From Zea mays (taxonomy: Eukaryota; Streptophyta; Magnoliopsida; Poales; Poaceae), in assembly GCF_902167145.1 (NCBI RefSeq), contig NC_050104.1, forward strand, positions 5,022,001 to 5,086,000: a stretch of DNA of 64,000 nt, in the 5' to 3' direction. Every line of letters starts with the position of its first letter. Position 1 is the first letter of the stretch. Of the stretch, positions 1-9,280 are shown piece by piece. The translations under genes and the position numbers were made by a program. The notes below the pieces were generated by a model. The model was not told the DNA's origin and did not search any database. It saw nothing but the letters and a program-made list of their open reading frames with translations.

Positions 1-2122
1 CTTCCTAATCTTATGCTCAGGATAGTTTGCAGGATATAAAATGTAGCCCTCTCTATCCTGAACCATGGGAGCCTTGCCCTTAACAAAATTAGATAATTTG
101 TTCTTGGGGGCATTAAGTTTGGTGTTGCTTTGGCTCCCTTGTTGGAAGCCAATGCCATCCTTAATGCTAGGGCGTCTCCCATTATAAGGCATACTACGAG
201 CAAATTTGAATTTTTCATTTTCTAATTCATGCTCGGCAATTTTTGCAGTTAATTTAGCTATGTGATCATTTTGTTGTTTAATCATGGCAAGGTGATCATC
301 AATAGCTTCAATGTTAACATCTCTACATCTAGTACAAATAGTGACATGTTCAACAGTAGATGTAGAGGGTTTGCAATCATTCAATTCTTCTATCTTAGCA
401 TTTAAATTAGCATTCTCATCTCTAAGACAGGAAATTGAATCATTGCACATGCTAAGCTTCTTAGTTAAGTTTTTCACATTTTTCTACTTCTAGAGCATAA
501 GCATTTTTCAACTTAACATTTTTTTTATTTTCTTTAACGAGCAAGACCTCTTGGCATTCCAAGAGATCATCCTTCTCGTTAATGGTTTCTATTAATTCAA
601 GTAATTTTTCCTTTTGGTCCATGGTAAGGTTGGCAAAGAGAGAAACTAAATCATCTTCATTATCACTAGAGTTGCCCTCATCATCAGATGTAGTGTATTT
701 GGGGGTAACTCTAGAATGTACCTTCTTCTTCTTGTCGTCCTTAGCCATGAGACACTTGTGGTCGACATTGGGGAAGAGGAGGCCTTTGTTGATGGCGATG
801 TTGGGGGCGTCCTTGTCGGAGGAGGAGTTGGTGGAGCTCTTGTCGGAGTCCCATTCCCGCCCCATGTGCATCTCGCCACCTTTCTTCTTGTAATACTTTT
901 TCTTCTCCTCTTCCCCTTCTTGTCTTCGTCCCTGTCACTGTCACTTGTATATGGACACTTGGCTATAAAGTGACTGAACTTACCACACCTGTAGAACACC
1001 CTTTTGGAACGGGGTTTGTAGTCCTTCCCCTTCCTTTGATTGAGGATTTGACGAAAGCTCTTAATGATAAGAGCCATCTCCTCGTTGTCGAGCTTGGAGG
1101 CATCAATTGGAAGTCTACTTGGTGTAGGCTCCTCTTTCTTTTCTTTCGTTGCTTTGAATGCAACGGGTTGCACCTCAGGTGTGGAGGTGACGCCTTGCTC
1201 CAAGTTGACAATGTGTTTGGAGTCTTTGATCATTAGTTCAAAACTCACAAACTTGCCAATCACTTCCTCGGGAGACATCTGTTTATATCTAGGATCCTCA
1301 AGAATTAATTGAACTTGAGTAGGATTACAAAAAACAAGGGATCTTAGAATAACCTTGACCATTTCATGGTCATCCTACTTGGTGCTCCCGAGGTTGCGCA
1401 CTTGGTTGACCATCTTCTTGAGCCGGTTGTACATTGCTTGCGGCTCTTCTCCTTTGTTAAGGACGAATCGGCCGAGCTCTCCCTCGATTGTCTCGCGCTT
1501 GGTGATCTTGGTCACCTTGTCCCCTTCGTGCGCTGTTTTGAGGACGTCCCAAATTTCTTTGGCATTTTCAACCCCTGCACCTTATTATATTCCTCTCGAC
1601 ACAAGGAGGTGAGGAGTATAGAAGTTGCTTGGGAGTTAAAATGCCTAATTTGGGCGGCCTCGTCCGAGTCATAGTCCTCGTCGCCCACTTGAGGTGCCTG
1701 TGCTCCAAACTCAACAATATCCCATATGCTTTCGTGGAGTGAGGTTAGATGATGCCTCATTTTATCACTCCACATACAATAATCCTCACCATCAAAATAT
1801 GGTGGTTTGCCTAGGGGTACCGAGAGTAAAGAAGCACGTTTAGGAATGCGAGGGTAGCGAAGATGCTACTATACTTCTTACGCTCGTGGCGCGTCGAAGT
1901 TGTAAACTCAGCGCCAGATGTGGAAGGTGATGAAGAGTCGGTCTCGTAGTAGACCACCTTCTTCATTTTCTTTTTCTTCTTGTCACCCTTCCTATGTGAC
2001 TTGATGGAGGAAGAGGATTCCTCCTTGTATTTGTCACAAGACTCCCTTGATAGAGTCCTTCCCGAGCCCATGGCCTTGTCGCCCGTGACGATCTCCCTTT
2101 TGGCGTGATCTCTAGACATCAC
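1..2122 (-). pseudogene. Broken gag of an Opie-like Sirevirus (Copia), left part off window
   Basis: Read on the minus strand from about 2122 leftward, this matches the gag at 26569-28836: a basic, Ser-rich N-terminus with a KKKKMKKVVYYET stretch, the UBN2-type Copia gag core, a zinc knuckle, then the coiled-coil tail. The zinc knuckle near 965-1005 has a damaged first part (CGKFSHFIAKCP). The frame is broken at several points (near 1830, 1510, 1370 and 650) by small indels and stops, so no full Gag can be made. The sequence runs off the window at base 1. Gag would form the particle and bind the element RNA. Sirevirus assignment rests on similarity to the better preserved copy in this window and on the LTR. 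Confidence 0.9.
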
Positions 2123-2154
2123 TTCGAGTTTGTTAAACTCTTAATGAAGCACTG

Positions 2155-2166
2155 GTTCCGATACCA
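2155..2166 (-). other. Primer binding site of the left Sirevirus
   Basis: Minus-strand TGGTATCGGAAC starts two bases inside the LTR edge at 2169. It differs slightly from the initiator-Met tRNA complement TGGTATCAGAGC seen in the copy at 26523. This fixes the LTR as the 5' LTR of a minus-strand element. Confidence 0.8.
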
Positions 2167-2168
2167 AT

Positions 2169-3472
2169 TGAAAGTCGCCTAGAGGGGGGTGAATAGGTGA
2201 AACCTGAAATTTATAAACTTAAACACACACTAAGGCCGAGGTTAGCATTAGAATTAAATTCGAGTGCGAAAGATTGTTTCTCTTGCTAAGAGTTGCTCAA
2301 TTAATGCAGATGTCGTTTGGGAGCAAACTCAAATCAATATTAGCAAGGAAACTTTAGAGAGAGGAAAGAGGGCAAACAAATCAAGCGAAGATCAATGCAA
2401 GTGAACACAGTGATTTGTTTTACCGAGATTTGGTTCCAAAGAACTTAGTCCCCGTTGAGGAGGCCACAAAGGCCGGGTCTATTTCAACCCTTTTCCTCTC
2501 TCAAACGGTCACTCAAACCGGATGAGCTTTCTCCTTAAACAATTGGGTCACTAAGACCCCGCAAGGACCACCACACACTTAGGTGTCTCTTGCTAGCTTT
2601 ACAAAGCACTTAAGTGAATAAGAATAGAAGAGGAAAAAAAATCCAAGCAACAAGAGCAACAAATGAACAAAAAAACTCTCTCTCTCTCTCAAGTCACTAA
2701 GTGGTTGAGTTGATTTTGAGACGTAGAGAGGATTTGATCTTTGGAATGTGCCTTGGAGTGAATGTTATTGCTCTTGTATTGAATAGGAACTTCAGAAAAC
2801 TTGGATGCCATTGAAGGAGGTTGTTGGGGGGTATTTATAGCCTCCAACCACTTCCTAGCAGTTGGCTGGTTTTGTTGGCGATGGGCACACCTGACAGTCC
2901 GGTGGTGCATCAGACAACCACTGTTCATTGTCCGGTGTGTGCCACGTCAGCATGTCCGTTGGGGTTTGGAGCGACTTGACCATTGGAACCCTTGTCCTGT
3001 AGTTGCATCGGACAGTCCGGTGCCACACCGAACATGTCTGATGTGCTCTGACTTCTCTGCTTTGAGCTCTAACGTGCACTGTTCATTTTGCAGTCGACCA
3101 TTGGCGCCAGGTTACAGTTGCTCCGTTGGCTCACCGGACATGTCCGGTGCACACCTGACAGTCTGGTGAATTATAGCGGAGCGCGGCTTGGAAATTCCTG
3201 AGAGTGAGTTGTTCGAGTGTTGCTCGGCTTGGTGCACCGAACACTGTCCGGTGCACACCGGACACTGTCCGGTGCGCCATTGGCAACACACTTTCAAGTC
3301 CTTTGCTCCAAATTAATTTGAGTCCCCAACTGAATTTCTTTCTTGGTTTGTGTTGAACCTTATGCACCTGAGATAAAGGACATCTTGGCAAACTAATTAG
3401 TCCACGTGGTTTGTGATGGACGTCAACCACCAAAATCGATTATAGAAAATGATTAAGCACATTTCCCTTTTA
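2169..3472 (-). mobile_element. 5' LTR of the left Opie-like Sirevirus
   Basis: Begins (plus coordinates) with TGAAAGTCGCCTAGAGG, the complement of the LTR 3' end, and runs to the complement of TGAAAGGGAAAT at about 3460-3472, where the terminal TG has decayed to TA. It contains many copies of the CACCGGACAGTCCGGTG palindrome (about 2890-3275) typical of Sirevirus LTRs, and a TATA-like GGTATTTATAGCC near 2828. Length is about 1.3 kb against 1.17 kb for the other copies here. It is more diverged than those copies, so probably older. Confidence 0.88.
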
Positions 3473-3649
3473 ATTTTATTGTAGGAAAAAATAATCGAAC
3501 ACATAAATAAGCTAATAAAAACATGTAGTTCATAAAGAGAATTATAAATTACATTACTTAAACAAATTCACAACACATAGGTCAAATTAAAATAAAATTT
3601 ACACAACACATAAACATAAATAAAATTGCATATCTCATAAAGTAAAATC

Positions 3650-4059
3650 TAATTCATGTGGTGCAGATCCCAAATATGCTTCATTAATTTTTTTGGAGCT
3701 GATCATGCAACGAGCTTGCATGGAGTGCGACCTCTCGTGCTGAAGGATGACTACAAAACTCATCAGTGCTTTGGGGTGATAGTTTGTGCTGCAACGAAGG
3801 ACTAGATTGTCTTATAGTCGTCCACGTCATACAATCTTCCATACTCATCCCTAATAATTACATTATGTAGAATGATACATGCAAACATGATCACATTGAG
3901 TATATGTTGGAAAAATGAATGTCCTGAGGTAGCCAAAATATGGAGTCATGCCTTGAGATCCCTAAATGCACTCTCCACATGTTTTTGTGCACCCTCCTAG
4001 CATGCAACAAACATCCACTGCATTGGAGTATGTGGGAGGGGATTGGCCTTTATGAGCAC
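3650..4059 (-). pseudogene. PIF/Harbinger transposase relic, C-terminal part
   Basis: The minus strand reads the C-terminal third of a plant PIF/Harbinger transposase (DDE_Tnp_4 / Plant_tran family). Visible are HVESAFRDLKAW, matching the family VERAFGxLxARW block that carries the last catalytic acidic residue, then ACIILHNVIIRDE, matching the hallmark ACIILHNMIVEDE, and near the end HDQLQKK then HIWDLH. Several in-frame stops and frameshifts are present (for example a stop just before EGAQKHVE near 3998), so it is dead. The gene resumes at 5230, beyond a solo LTR that landed inside it. Nothing recognisable lies in the AT-rich 3473-3649, which may be its 3' flank. Confidence 0.85.
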
Positions 4060-5229
4060 TGAAAGGGAAATAAGGTTTAACCTTTTCCTATAAATAATTT
4101 TGGTGGTTGAATGCCCAACCCAAATAACTGGACTAACTAGTTTACTCTAGATTATATATTCCACAGGTGCATAAAGGTTTAACACAAACCAATAAAAGAT
4201 CTAAGTTAGGGTTCAAAAGAAAAGGAGCAAAGAAACCAAGGGTGCCCTAGTCTGGCGCACCGGACAGTGTCCGGTGCACCAGGACCGTATAGGATCAAAC
4301 TCGGCAGTCTCGGGTTTCTCCAGTGCCGCTCCGCTATAATTCACCGGACTGTCCGGTGTGTCACCGGACTGTCCGGTGCACCAGCAGAGCAACGACTCCT
4401 TCGCGCAACGGTCGACTGCAAAAGCTGAAGAAACAGAGCTACAGTGCGCAAACAGTGCGCGACAGAGCAGAGCAGTCGTCAGAGGCGCACCGGATAGTGA
4501 ACAGTACCTGTCTGGTGCCACTAGAAGACAAAGCCTCCGACGGTCGTCTACGCCCGAACCCTAACGGTTGGGTGACATGGCTGGCGCACCGGATTGTCCG
4601 GTGTGCCCATCGACAGCATCCCCTCCCCAACGGTTGTTTTGGTGGTTGAGGGCTATAAATACCCCCAACCACCTCCACTCCAACCATCCAAGCATTCAAC
4701 ACATTGCATTCAATACAAGAGCAATAGACTCCACTCCAAAGACACAATTCAAGTGATCGATCCGCTCAAAGTCTCCAATTCAACTCTAGTGCATTTACAC
4801 TTGTGAGAGGATCATTTATGTTTCTTTGTTGCTCTTGTTTGCTTGGTTTGACTTTCTTTTCTTTCTCACTTCTTACTCTCAAGTGCGTTGTAAGCGAGGC
4901 AAGAGACACCAATTGTGTGGTGATCCTTGCAGGGTCTAAGTGACCCGTGAGAATAAGGAAGAAGCCTCACTCGGTCTAAGTGACCGTTTGAGAGAGGGAA
5001 AGGGTTGAAAGAGGCCCAGTCTTTGTGACCACCTCAACGGGGACTAGGTTCTTTAGAACCGAACCTCGGTAAAACAAATCACCGTGTCATCCGCTTTATT
5101 TCCTTGGTTGATTTGTTTTCCCCTCTCTTCTAGACTCGGATTTTATTCTAACGCTAACCCCAGCTTGTAATGTGTTTAAAGTTGTAAATTTCAGTTTTCG
5201 CCTATCCACCCCCCTCTAGGCGACTTTCA
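4060..5229 (+). mobile_element. Solo LTR of an Opie-like Sirevirus inside the Harbinger relic
   Basis: Begins TGAAAGGGAAATAAGG and ends CTAGGCGACTTTCA. Its 1170 bp matches the complete Sirevirus LTRs at 25350 and 33316. Flanks are AGCAC (4055-4059) and AACAC (5230-5234), a 5-bp target duplication with one change. No internal element sequence remains, so it is a solo LTR left by unequal recombination. It carries the CACCGGACtGTCCGGTG palindromes (about 4255-4385 and 4590) and a TATA box at 4654. The flanking transposase frame continues on both sides. Confidence 0.92.
4654..4661 (+). promoter_or_regulatory. TATA box of the solo Sirevirus LTR
   Basis: TATAAATA within GGCTATAAATACCCCC. The same sequence lies at the same LTR position in the other Sirevirus LTRs here (25950, about 33939, and reversed near 22430). 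Transcription would be expected to start about 30 bp downstream. Confidence 0.6.
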
Positions 5230-5550
5230 AACACTAGTCACCATCTCACCGAGGGTAGAAGCATCGACAAGGTAGTACCATCGGGTGTACTTGTGGCCAT
5301 TTATCGTGAAGTTCACATTTGAGGCTTCACCCTTGAACAGTGAACAAAGACGATTGGTTGAGCACGTTCACGATGTTGTTCGACCCCACCACCCAAAAAA
5401 GCATACTAGATCCACAAGTCATAAAAGACAACTGCCTCGAGTATGGTGATCGGAGAACCTATGTCCGTCCATGTAAATTGTCCTCTCCATCCAATGGGGA
5501 CTTTTAATGCATGCAATCTATACTAGGAAATCCCCTTTCCTCCCCTTAGC
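5230..5550 (-). pseudogene. PIF/Harbinger transposase relic, central part
   Basis: Minus-strand translation gives, in order, IDCMH (the family SIDCMHW block), ITILEAV then YDLWI (family PTIILEAVASYDLWIWHAFFG), NVLNQSSLF and VNFTINGHKYTRWYYLVD (family VNGxxYxxGYYLADGIYP). These surround two catalytic Asp positions of the DDE fold. Stops follow DCMH and DYLWI-type motifs, and a frameshift lies near 5385. It joins directly to the C-terminal part at 4059 when the solo LTR is ignored, and to the N-terminal part at 5934 when the hAT-like insertion is ignored. Confidence 0.85.
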
Positions 5551-5925
5551 CAGTGGCAGAGGATAAACAAAAAACAGGTATGGCGGAATAAATTGAAGCT
5601 AACAAACAAGGAAAACAAAACACAAAATCAAAAGTTTAAAGTAACAAAAAGAAGAAGATAAAAACAACAAAGTAGTGTCTAACTTGTGGTGAAAACTTAA
5701 TATATAATGTTAAAAAAATGATAAAAAACGACAAGGTAGTGTCTTACTTGCGGTGTGAACGTAAGATCTTTTAAACATAATATTATCACCAATAAGCTAC
5801 AAGTACTTCTCTATCCATTTGGAATGCATATATGTCTGTAAGGAAAAAAATATCATGCTTATAAAAATATTTTTGCCAAGGTATGACATGCACCATATTG
5901 CGGCATAACGAGTGCCCCGCCCCTG
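5551..5925. mobile_element. 375-bp non-autonomous hAT-like element
   Basis: Flanked by an exact 8-bp repeat CCCTTAGC (5543-5550 and 5926-5933), the length made by hAT transposases. Termini are CAGTGGCAGAGG and, reversed, CAGGGGCGGGGC, imperfect TIRs of the plant hAT CAGxGGCxGxG type. Ignoring it restores the reading of the Harbinger relic across the site (LLAKG, then about ten residues, then IDCMH). The inside is AT-rich, codes for nothing, and holds a diverged direct duplication of about 42 bp (5661-5700 and 5721-5764, shared core GTAGTGTCT). Confidence 0.8.
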
Positions 5926-5933
5926 CCCTTAGC

Positions 5934-6250
5934 TAATAGCCACCTAGAGTCGTCAATAGTGGGACAACGAATGTACTCCTCGCCAAAACATGAAATAACA
6001 CCTCTACCTCTAGAGAATAGTCCGAACACTCTAAGACGAAAATTTTGTCCCATTTTGATATACTCACCAATGGGGTCAACAACACTACATTACGCAAGCA
6101 TGCATAGGTGATAGGGCGCCTATGCACTTCCGATGTGGGAGAAACCACTGCAGCTGAGCGCATCGGTTCGAAGAGTGAGGCATGGGTCGTATTGCTCATC
6201 CAGCCTCTCGAAGAGTCTCTTTCTCCTACGGTACCTTCGACGGAAGTAGA
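5934..6250 (-). pseudogene. PIF/Harbinger transposase relic, N-terminal part
   Basis: Minus-strand frames read RRKRLFERLDEQYDP, LRTDALSCSGFS, VVDPIGEYIKMGQ and ISCFGEEYIRCPT followed by RWLLAKG. These match the family N-terminal blocks around DExLRxGESTALE and VFGxEYLRxPT. Stops interrupt the frame near 6115 and 6085. The Harbinger start codon and terminal inverted repeats were not found. It is the upstream end of the same dead gene seen at 5230-5550 and 3650-4059. Confidence 0.78.
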
Positions 6251-6677
6251 ACGACAGGCAGACGCACGACCCGTTGGAGTAGTCTTGCATCGGTTAATCG
6301 AGTCTGGGCAGATATACGACCACGATCGATGTATCGCCGGTGTTGCCTCGATCCCCTCCTTGACGTGGAAGGCTCGAAGGCAACCTCGACCGCTGCCTAT
6401 AGCATTGTAGTTTGTTGCACCAACGCGGCCACCTCTTCTTCTTTGGTCGTATCGATATCTGAACTGGACGAGGACGTCACAGACAACGACGTCCTTGGTC
6501 AAATTAAATGGAGGTGGGATGAGTATGGATAGGCGAAAGAGAAATCCTAAGTGGACGTGAGCTGTGTGCTCACTCCCACTCTGTTTAATAGGGCGAATTC
6601 AGTTTTTTTTGTTTTGTTTTTTAAAAGATCTTTTTTTTTCTTTTCCAAATTTAAACGGAGAAAATAACACCGGCCAG
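6251..6677. other. No recognisable gene; upstream of the Harbinger relic
   Basis: Mixed-composition DNA with T-rich runs at 6600-6650. It may include the eroded 5' end of the Harbinger element. An open minus-strand frame reaches 6502 but shows no family motif upstream of about 6250. Confidence 0.5.
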
Positions 6678-6772
6678 TCAGATGGCGTGACGTTATCAAC
6701 CCAACGGGCACTACCGATGGACCCTTATCGATAGCGCCGTCAGTCCTAACACACCGATTGATACCGACGGAT
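6678..6772 (+). repeat. ~95-bp direct repeat, copy 1
   Basis: Begins TCAGATGGCGTGACG and ends ACCGACGGAT. A near-identical copy lies at 7195-7287, differing by a 2-bp indel and a few substitutions (ACCCAACGGGCAC against ACCCAGGACAC). After the repeat the two copies run into unrelated sequence. The two copies bracket the CACTA-type end described next. Confidence 0.88.
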
Positions 6773-7194
6773 AATAAAGCCGGGCGCGGGCGGCTCGAGG
6801 CGCGGCGGCGGCGGCGCGCTGTGCGGGGTCGGGGCAGGTGTGCGGCCGTCGGGGCGGCGGCGCGCTGTGAGCGCGGGCGTCGGGGCGGCGGCGCCCTGTG
6901 CGTCGGGGCGTCCGGCGGTCCAGGCAGGTGGCCGGCGAAGGTGGCCGGCGAAGGTGCCTTCGCCGTCGGGTCCTGGCGGCGGCGGCGCGGAGTCGTTAGA
7001 ACGTGTGTGCGTGCGTGTGTGCGTTGGCTGTGTGCGCGGCCGGGGGGCCGCGCGGGGGACGGCCGTTAGGGGGCGTCCACTTATTTTCGACGGCTCAGTT
7101 GACCAGCCGTCGAAAATAGTCTTATTTCCGACGGTACTCTAGGAACCGTCGGAACTAGTGGAGGCCGTCGGAAATACAGCATTTTCCTGTAGTG
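6773..7194. mobile_element. CACTA-type transposon terminus, probably truncated
   Basis: The right edge ends ATTTTCCTGTAGTG; reversed it begins CACTACAGGAAAAT, a CACTA terminal repeat. Just inside are subterminal repeats built on TTCCGACGG / CCGTCGGAA (about 7083-7172). A very GC-rich, CpG-dense stretch (6780-7070) fills the rest and its open frames look compositional. No matching left CACTA end with a 3-bp target duplication was found, so this is one end of an element, not a complete one. It is a different family from the TTTGCCGAGTG element at 34203. Confidence 0.62.
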
Positions 7195-7287
7195 TCAGAT
7201 GGCGTGACGTTATCAACCCAGGACACTACCGATGGACCCTTATCGATAGGGCCGTCAGTCCTAACACACCGATTGATACCGACGGAT
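7195..7287 (+). repeat. ~95-bp direct repeat, copy 2
   Basis: Starts immediately after the CACTA-type end at 7194 with TCAGATGGCGTGACG and ends ACCGACGGAT. It contains CACTACCGATGG at about 7222, which could itself be a decayed CACTA start. See copy 1 at 6678. Confidence 0.88.
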
Positions 7288-8534
7288 TCATCTCCGTGAC
7301 GACCTGTACTGTATTATTATTAAGTCGGGCGATCCATCGCCCGGGCAGCCGATCGACCGGACCTAGCGAGCGCTCGCTAGTCGATATTGACATGGACCAG
7401 CTGAAACCCGCCTTGACATGGCCTGGTAACACGACGTGGTCTTTCACTTCGCGGAGGCGGACAGCCCGTTTGAACACCGACAGGACGGCTAAAAAGGCTG
7501 CGGAGCGACTCCAAAACCACCCGAATAATCAATCAAAGCGCCCAGCAGCTGCAGGGGTTGCAGGTGCAGGTGCAGCCCCGCCGTGACGAGGCCGCGCGTC
7601 GGGCGCTGCGCTCCTGCGCCGCCCTCCGCTGTCCGCTCAGAGCTGCCGTCGCGTCGCGCTACTCTACTCCCGTTCCCAGGCCAGGCGCGGGAGGCAATGG
7701 CCCGGCCAGCTCCGGGGAACCGCAGGGTTGGGAGCGGTGACAAGAGAACATGGGTGGCAACGGCGGCTCGGTCTCGGTCATCATCATACTAGACTGCCCG
7801 CGTCGCGAAGCATGGAAATAGCGGCGAAACGGGGGCAGTCGGCTGTGGGCATGTGGGAGTGGTGGGTGGGGTCTGCCTCTGCCGTGGTGCACCGTTATTA
7901 GAGAACCTTTTGGCACCTCGGCTCAAAAGGCTTGCTACTACTACTACTAGCCACGGCTAGCCCAGCCCTTCCCAGTTCCCGCCCTCCTCCTCCTCGGCAC
8001 GGCAGTCGGCGTGCGCGCGCACACACACGGGCAGAGGCAGAGCAGATGGGCGCAGAAGTTTTCTAGTATACTGTTACGCCTGGGTTGTGGTCCTGCTGGA
8101 GTAGAGCACGCAGTACGTACTATTCTGCACTTTGTTTATTGCGGGGTTTAAAGGGAAGGGAAGGGGAAGAGAGCTTCGTTTCAGCTGCACTTTTAGCACG
8201 GATGAACGAAAAGGTAAGGGGGAAAGGAATGATGTCCAAGAATATTTTACCCGCACCAAAAGCAAGCGCAGGGGTTGCGTCGTGCTGCGGCAGGCTTTTT
8301 GGCGCGTGTTTTGTCTGTCTCCGTAATAAAGTTATTACGAGTAAGTAGGATGGTTAGAATTACTTACACGGCAACCAAAACAAAATGTACTGCCGGACGA
8401 AGCTAAGGGCGTGCGCGGCACGCACTACTACTGGTGAGTTTACTAGTGCAAGTGGTACATGCATACACGAAACTACTATACTCGAGCCTTGTATTGTAAG
8501 TGTATGGCAAGACAACTAAAATACGAGTCTACAC
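7288..8534. other. Low-copy-looking GC-rich DNA, no gene recognised
   Basis: No repeat of this stretch exists elsewhere in the window and no transposon motif was seen. It contains short GCAGGTGCAG repeats (7555-7575), a CTACTACTAC run (about 7935-7950) and a GCGCGCGCACACACACG run (about 8010-8028). Open frames of 60-140 codons occur on both strands but none has a recognised motif. It is continuous with 15447 onward, because the element at 8535-15441 sits between them. It could be upstream DNA of a host gene, which the sequence does not prove. Confidence 0.45.
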
Positions 8535-8700
8535 TGTTGGATCTTTTATGGGCTTGGCCCATTTATTGAATAAACTCTATGGTGTGTAATGGTGGAGAAT
8601 ACCAATATTACCACATTGGAAGTCCAAGGGTCTTTTGCCTTGACTTATATGGTGGGATTTATTCCACTTAACTTGAGAAGTCAAGAAATGGACAAGGGCG

Positions 8701-8778
8701 TGCCACACGCGCGCGCGCGCCGCCGCCGCCGCCGCCGCCCGGGCCAGGCGTGGCGTGGCGTGGCGTGGCGTGGCGTGG

Positions 8779-8809
<31 letters not shown>

Positions 8810-8830
8810 ACAGGCGTGGTGTGGTGTGTT
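8701..8830 (+). repeat. Fast-changing GC-rich simple repeats in the LTR
   Basis: Successive runs of CG, CCG, TGGCG and GGCA units. In the 3' LTR the same place (about 14399-14515) has CCG, GGGCC, TGGCG and AGGCG units in different numbers, although the flanking LTR sequence is almost identical. Confidence 0.85.
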
Positions 8831-8849
8831 AATTTTTAGCACTCACTAA

Positions 8850-9025
8850 CCGCGTCAGCCGAGTGACCCTGTCTCTTCGTCTGCCGAGTGACTCTGTCTC
8901 TCCGTCAGCCAGCCGAGTGACCCTTCTCCTTCAGCTGCCGACTTATGGCGTGACTCGGCAAGAGCTGGCCGACTCATGGCATAACTCGGCAACAGCTGGC
9001 CGACTCTTGGCGTGACTCGGCGACC
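8850..9025 (+). promoter_or_regulatory. U3 tandem repeats, candidate enhancer
   Basis: Three GCCGAGTGAC copies (about 8858-8922) are followed by three 31-bp units starting 8937, 8968 and 8999, each of the form GCCGACTyATGGCrTrACTCGGC, so each can form a GCCGA/TCGGC stem. They lie 30-200 bp upstream of the TATA-like box, where LTR enhancers usually sit. The 3' LTR has the same set. Confidence 0.5.
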
Positions 9026-9049
9026 TTTCTCCTTCAACTTCCCTCTGCG

Positions 9050-9060
9050 AGAGGTTAAAT
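9050..9060 (+). promoter_or_regulatory. TATA-like box of the 5' LTR
   Basis: TTAAATAGAGG in the sequence GAGAGGTTAAATAGAGGAGC. It is the only TATA-like box in the right part of the LTR and lies just after the U3 repeats. Transcript start would be near 9085. Confidence 0.5.
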
Positions 9061-9280
9061 AGAGGAGCACCCCTGTCATTCGGTACACGCGAGCAAACAC
9101 TTTCAGAACACAGTCCAGCAGCCGAGTGAGGGTATTTTCATCTCGTGACTCTGCGCGCACAGAGAAGCGAGAGGGCAGGTGCCTCCGGAGCCCTTGCCGT
9201 TCGAGACCTTGCACGAGGGATCGGCAATTAGGTTTTTGGGGAGCGTCTACGCGACTGCCCAAAGTCTTCTTCCTGCTGAC

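Noticed and set aside
6758..7142. GC-rich Arg/Gly/Ala frames of about 100 codons
   Set aside because: Composition alone keeps them open; overlapping frames look alike and no domain is seen.
6709..7194. A complete small CACTA from CACTACCG at 6709 to TGTAGTG at 7194
   Set aside because: The 3-bp flanks differ (GGG and TCA) and the ends do not match beyond CACTAC.
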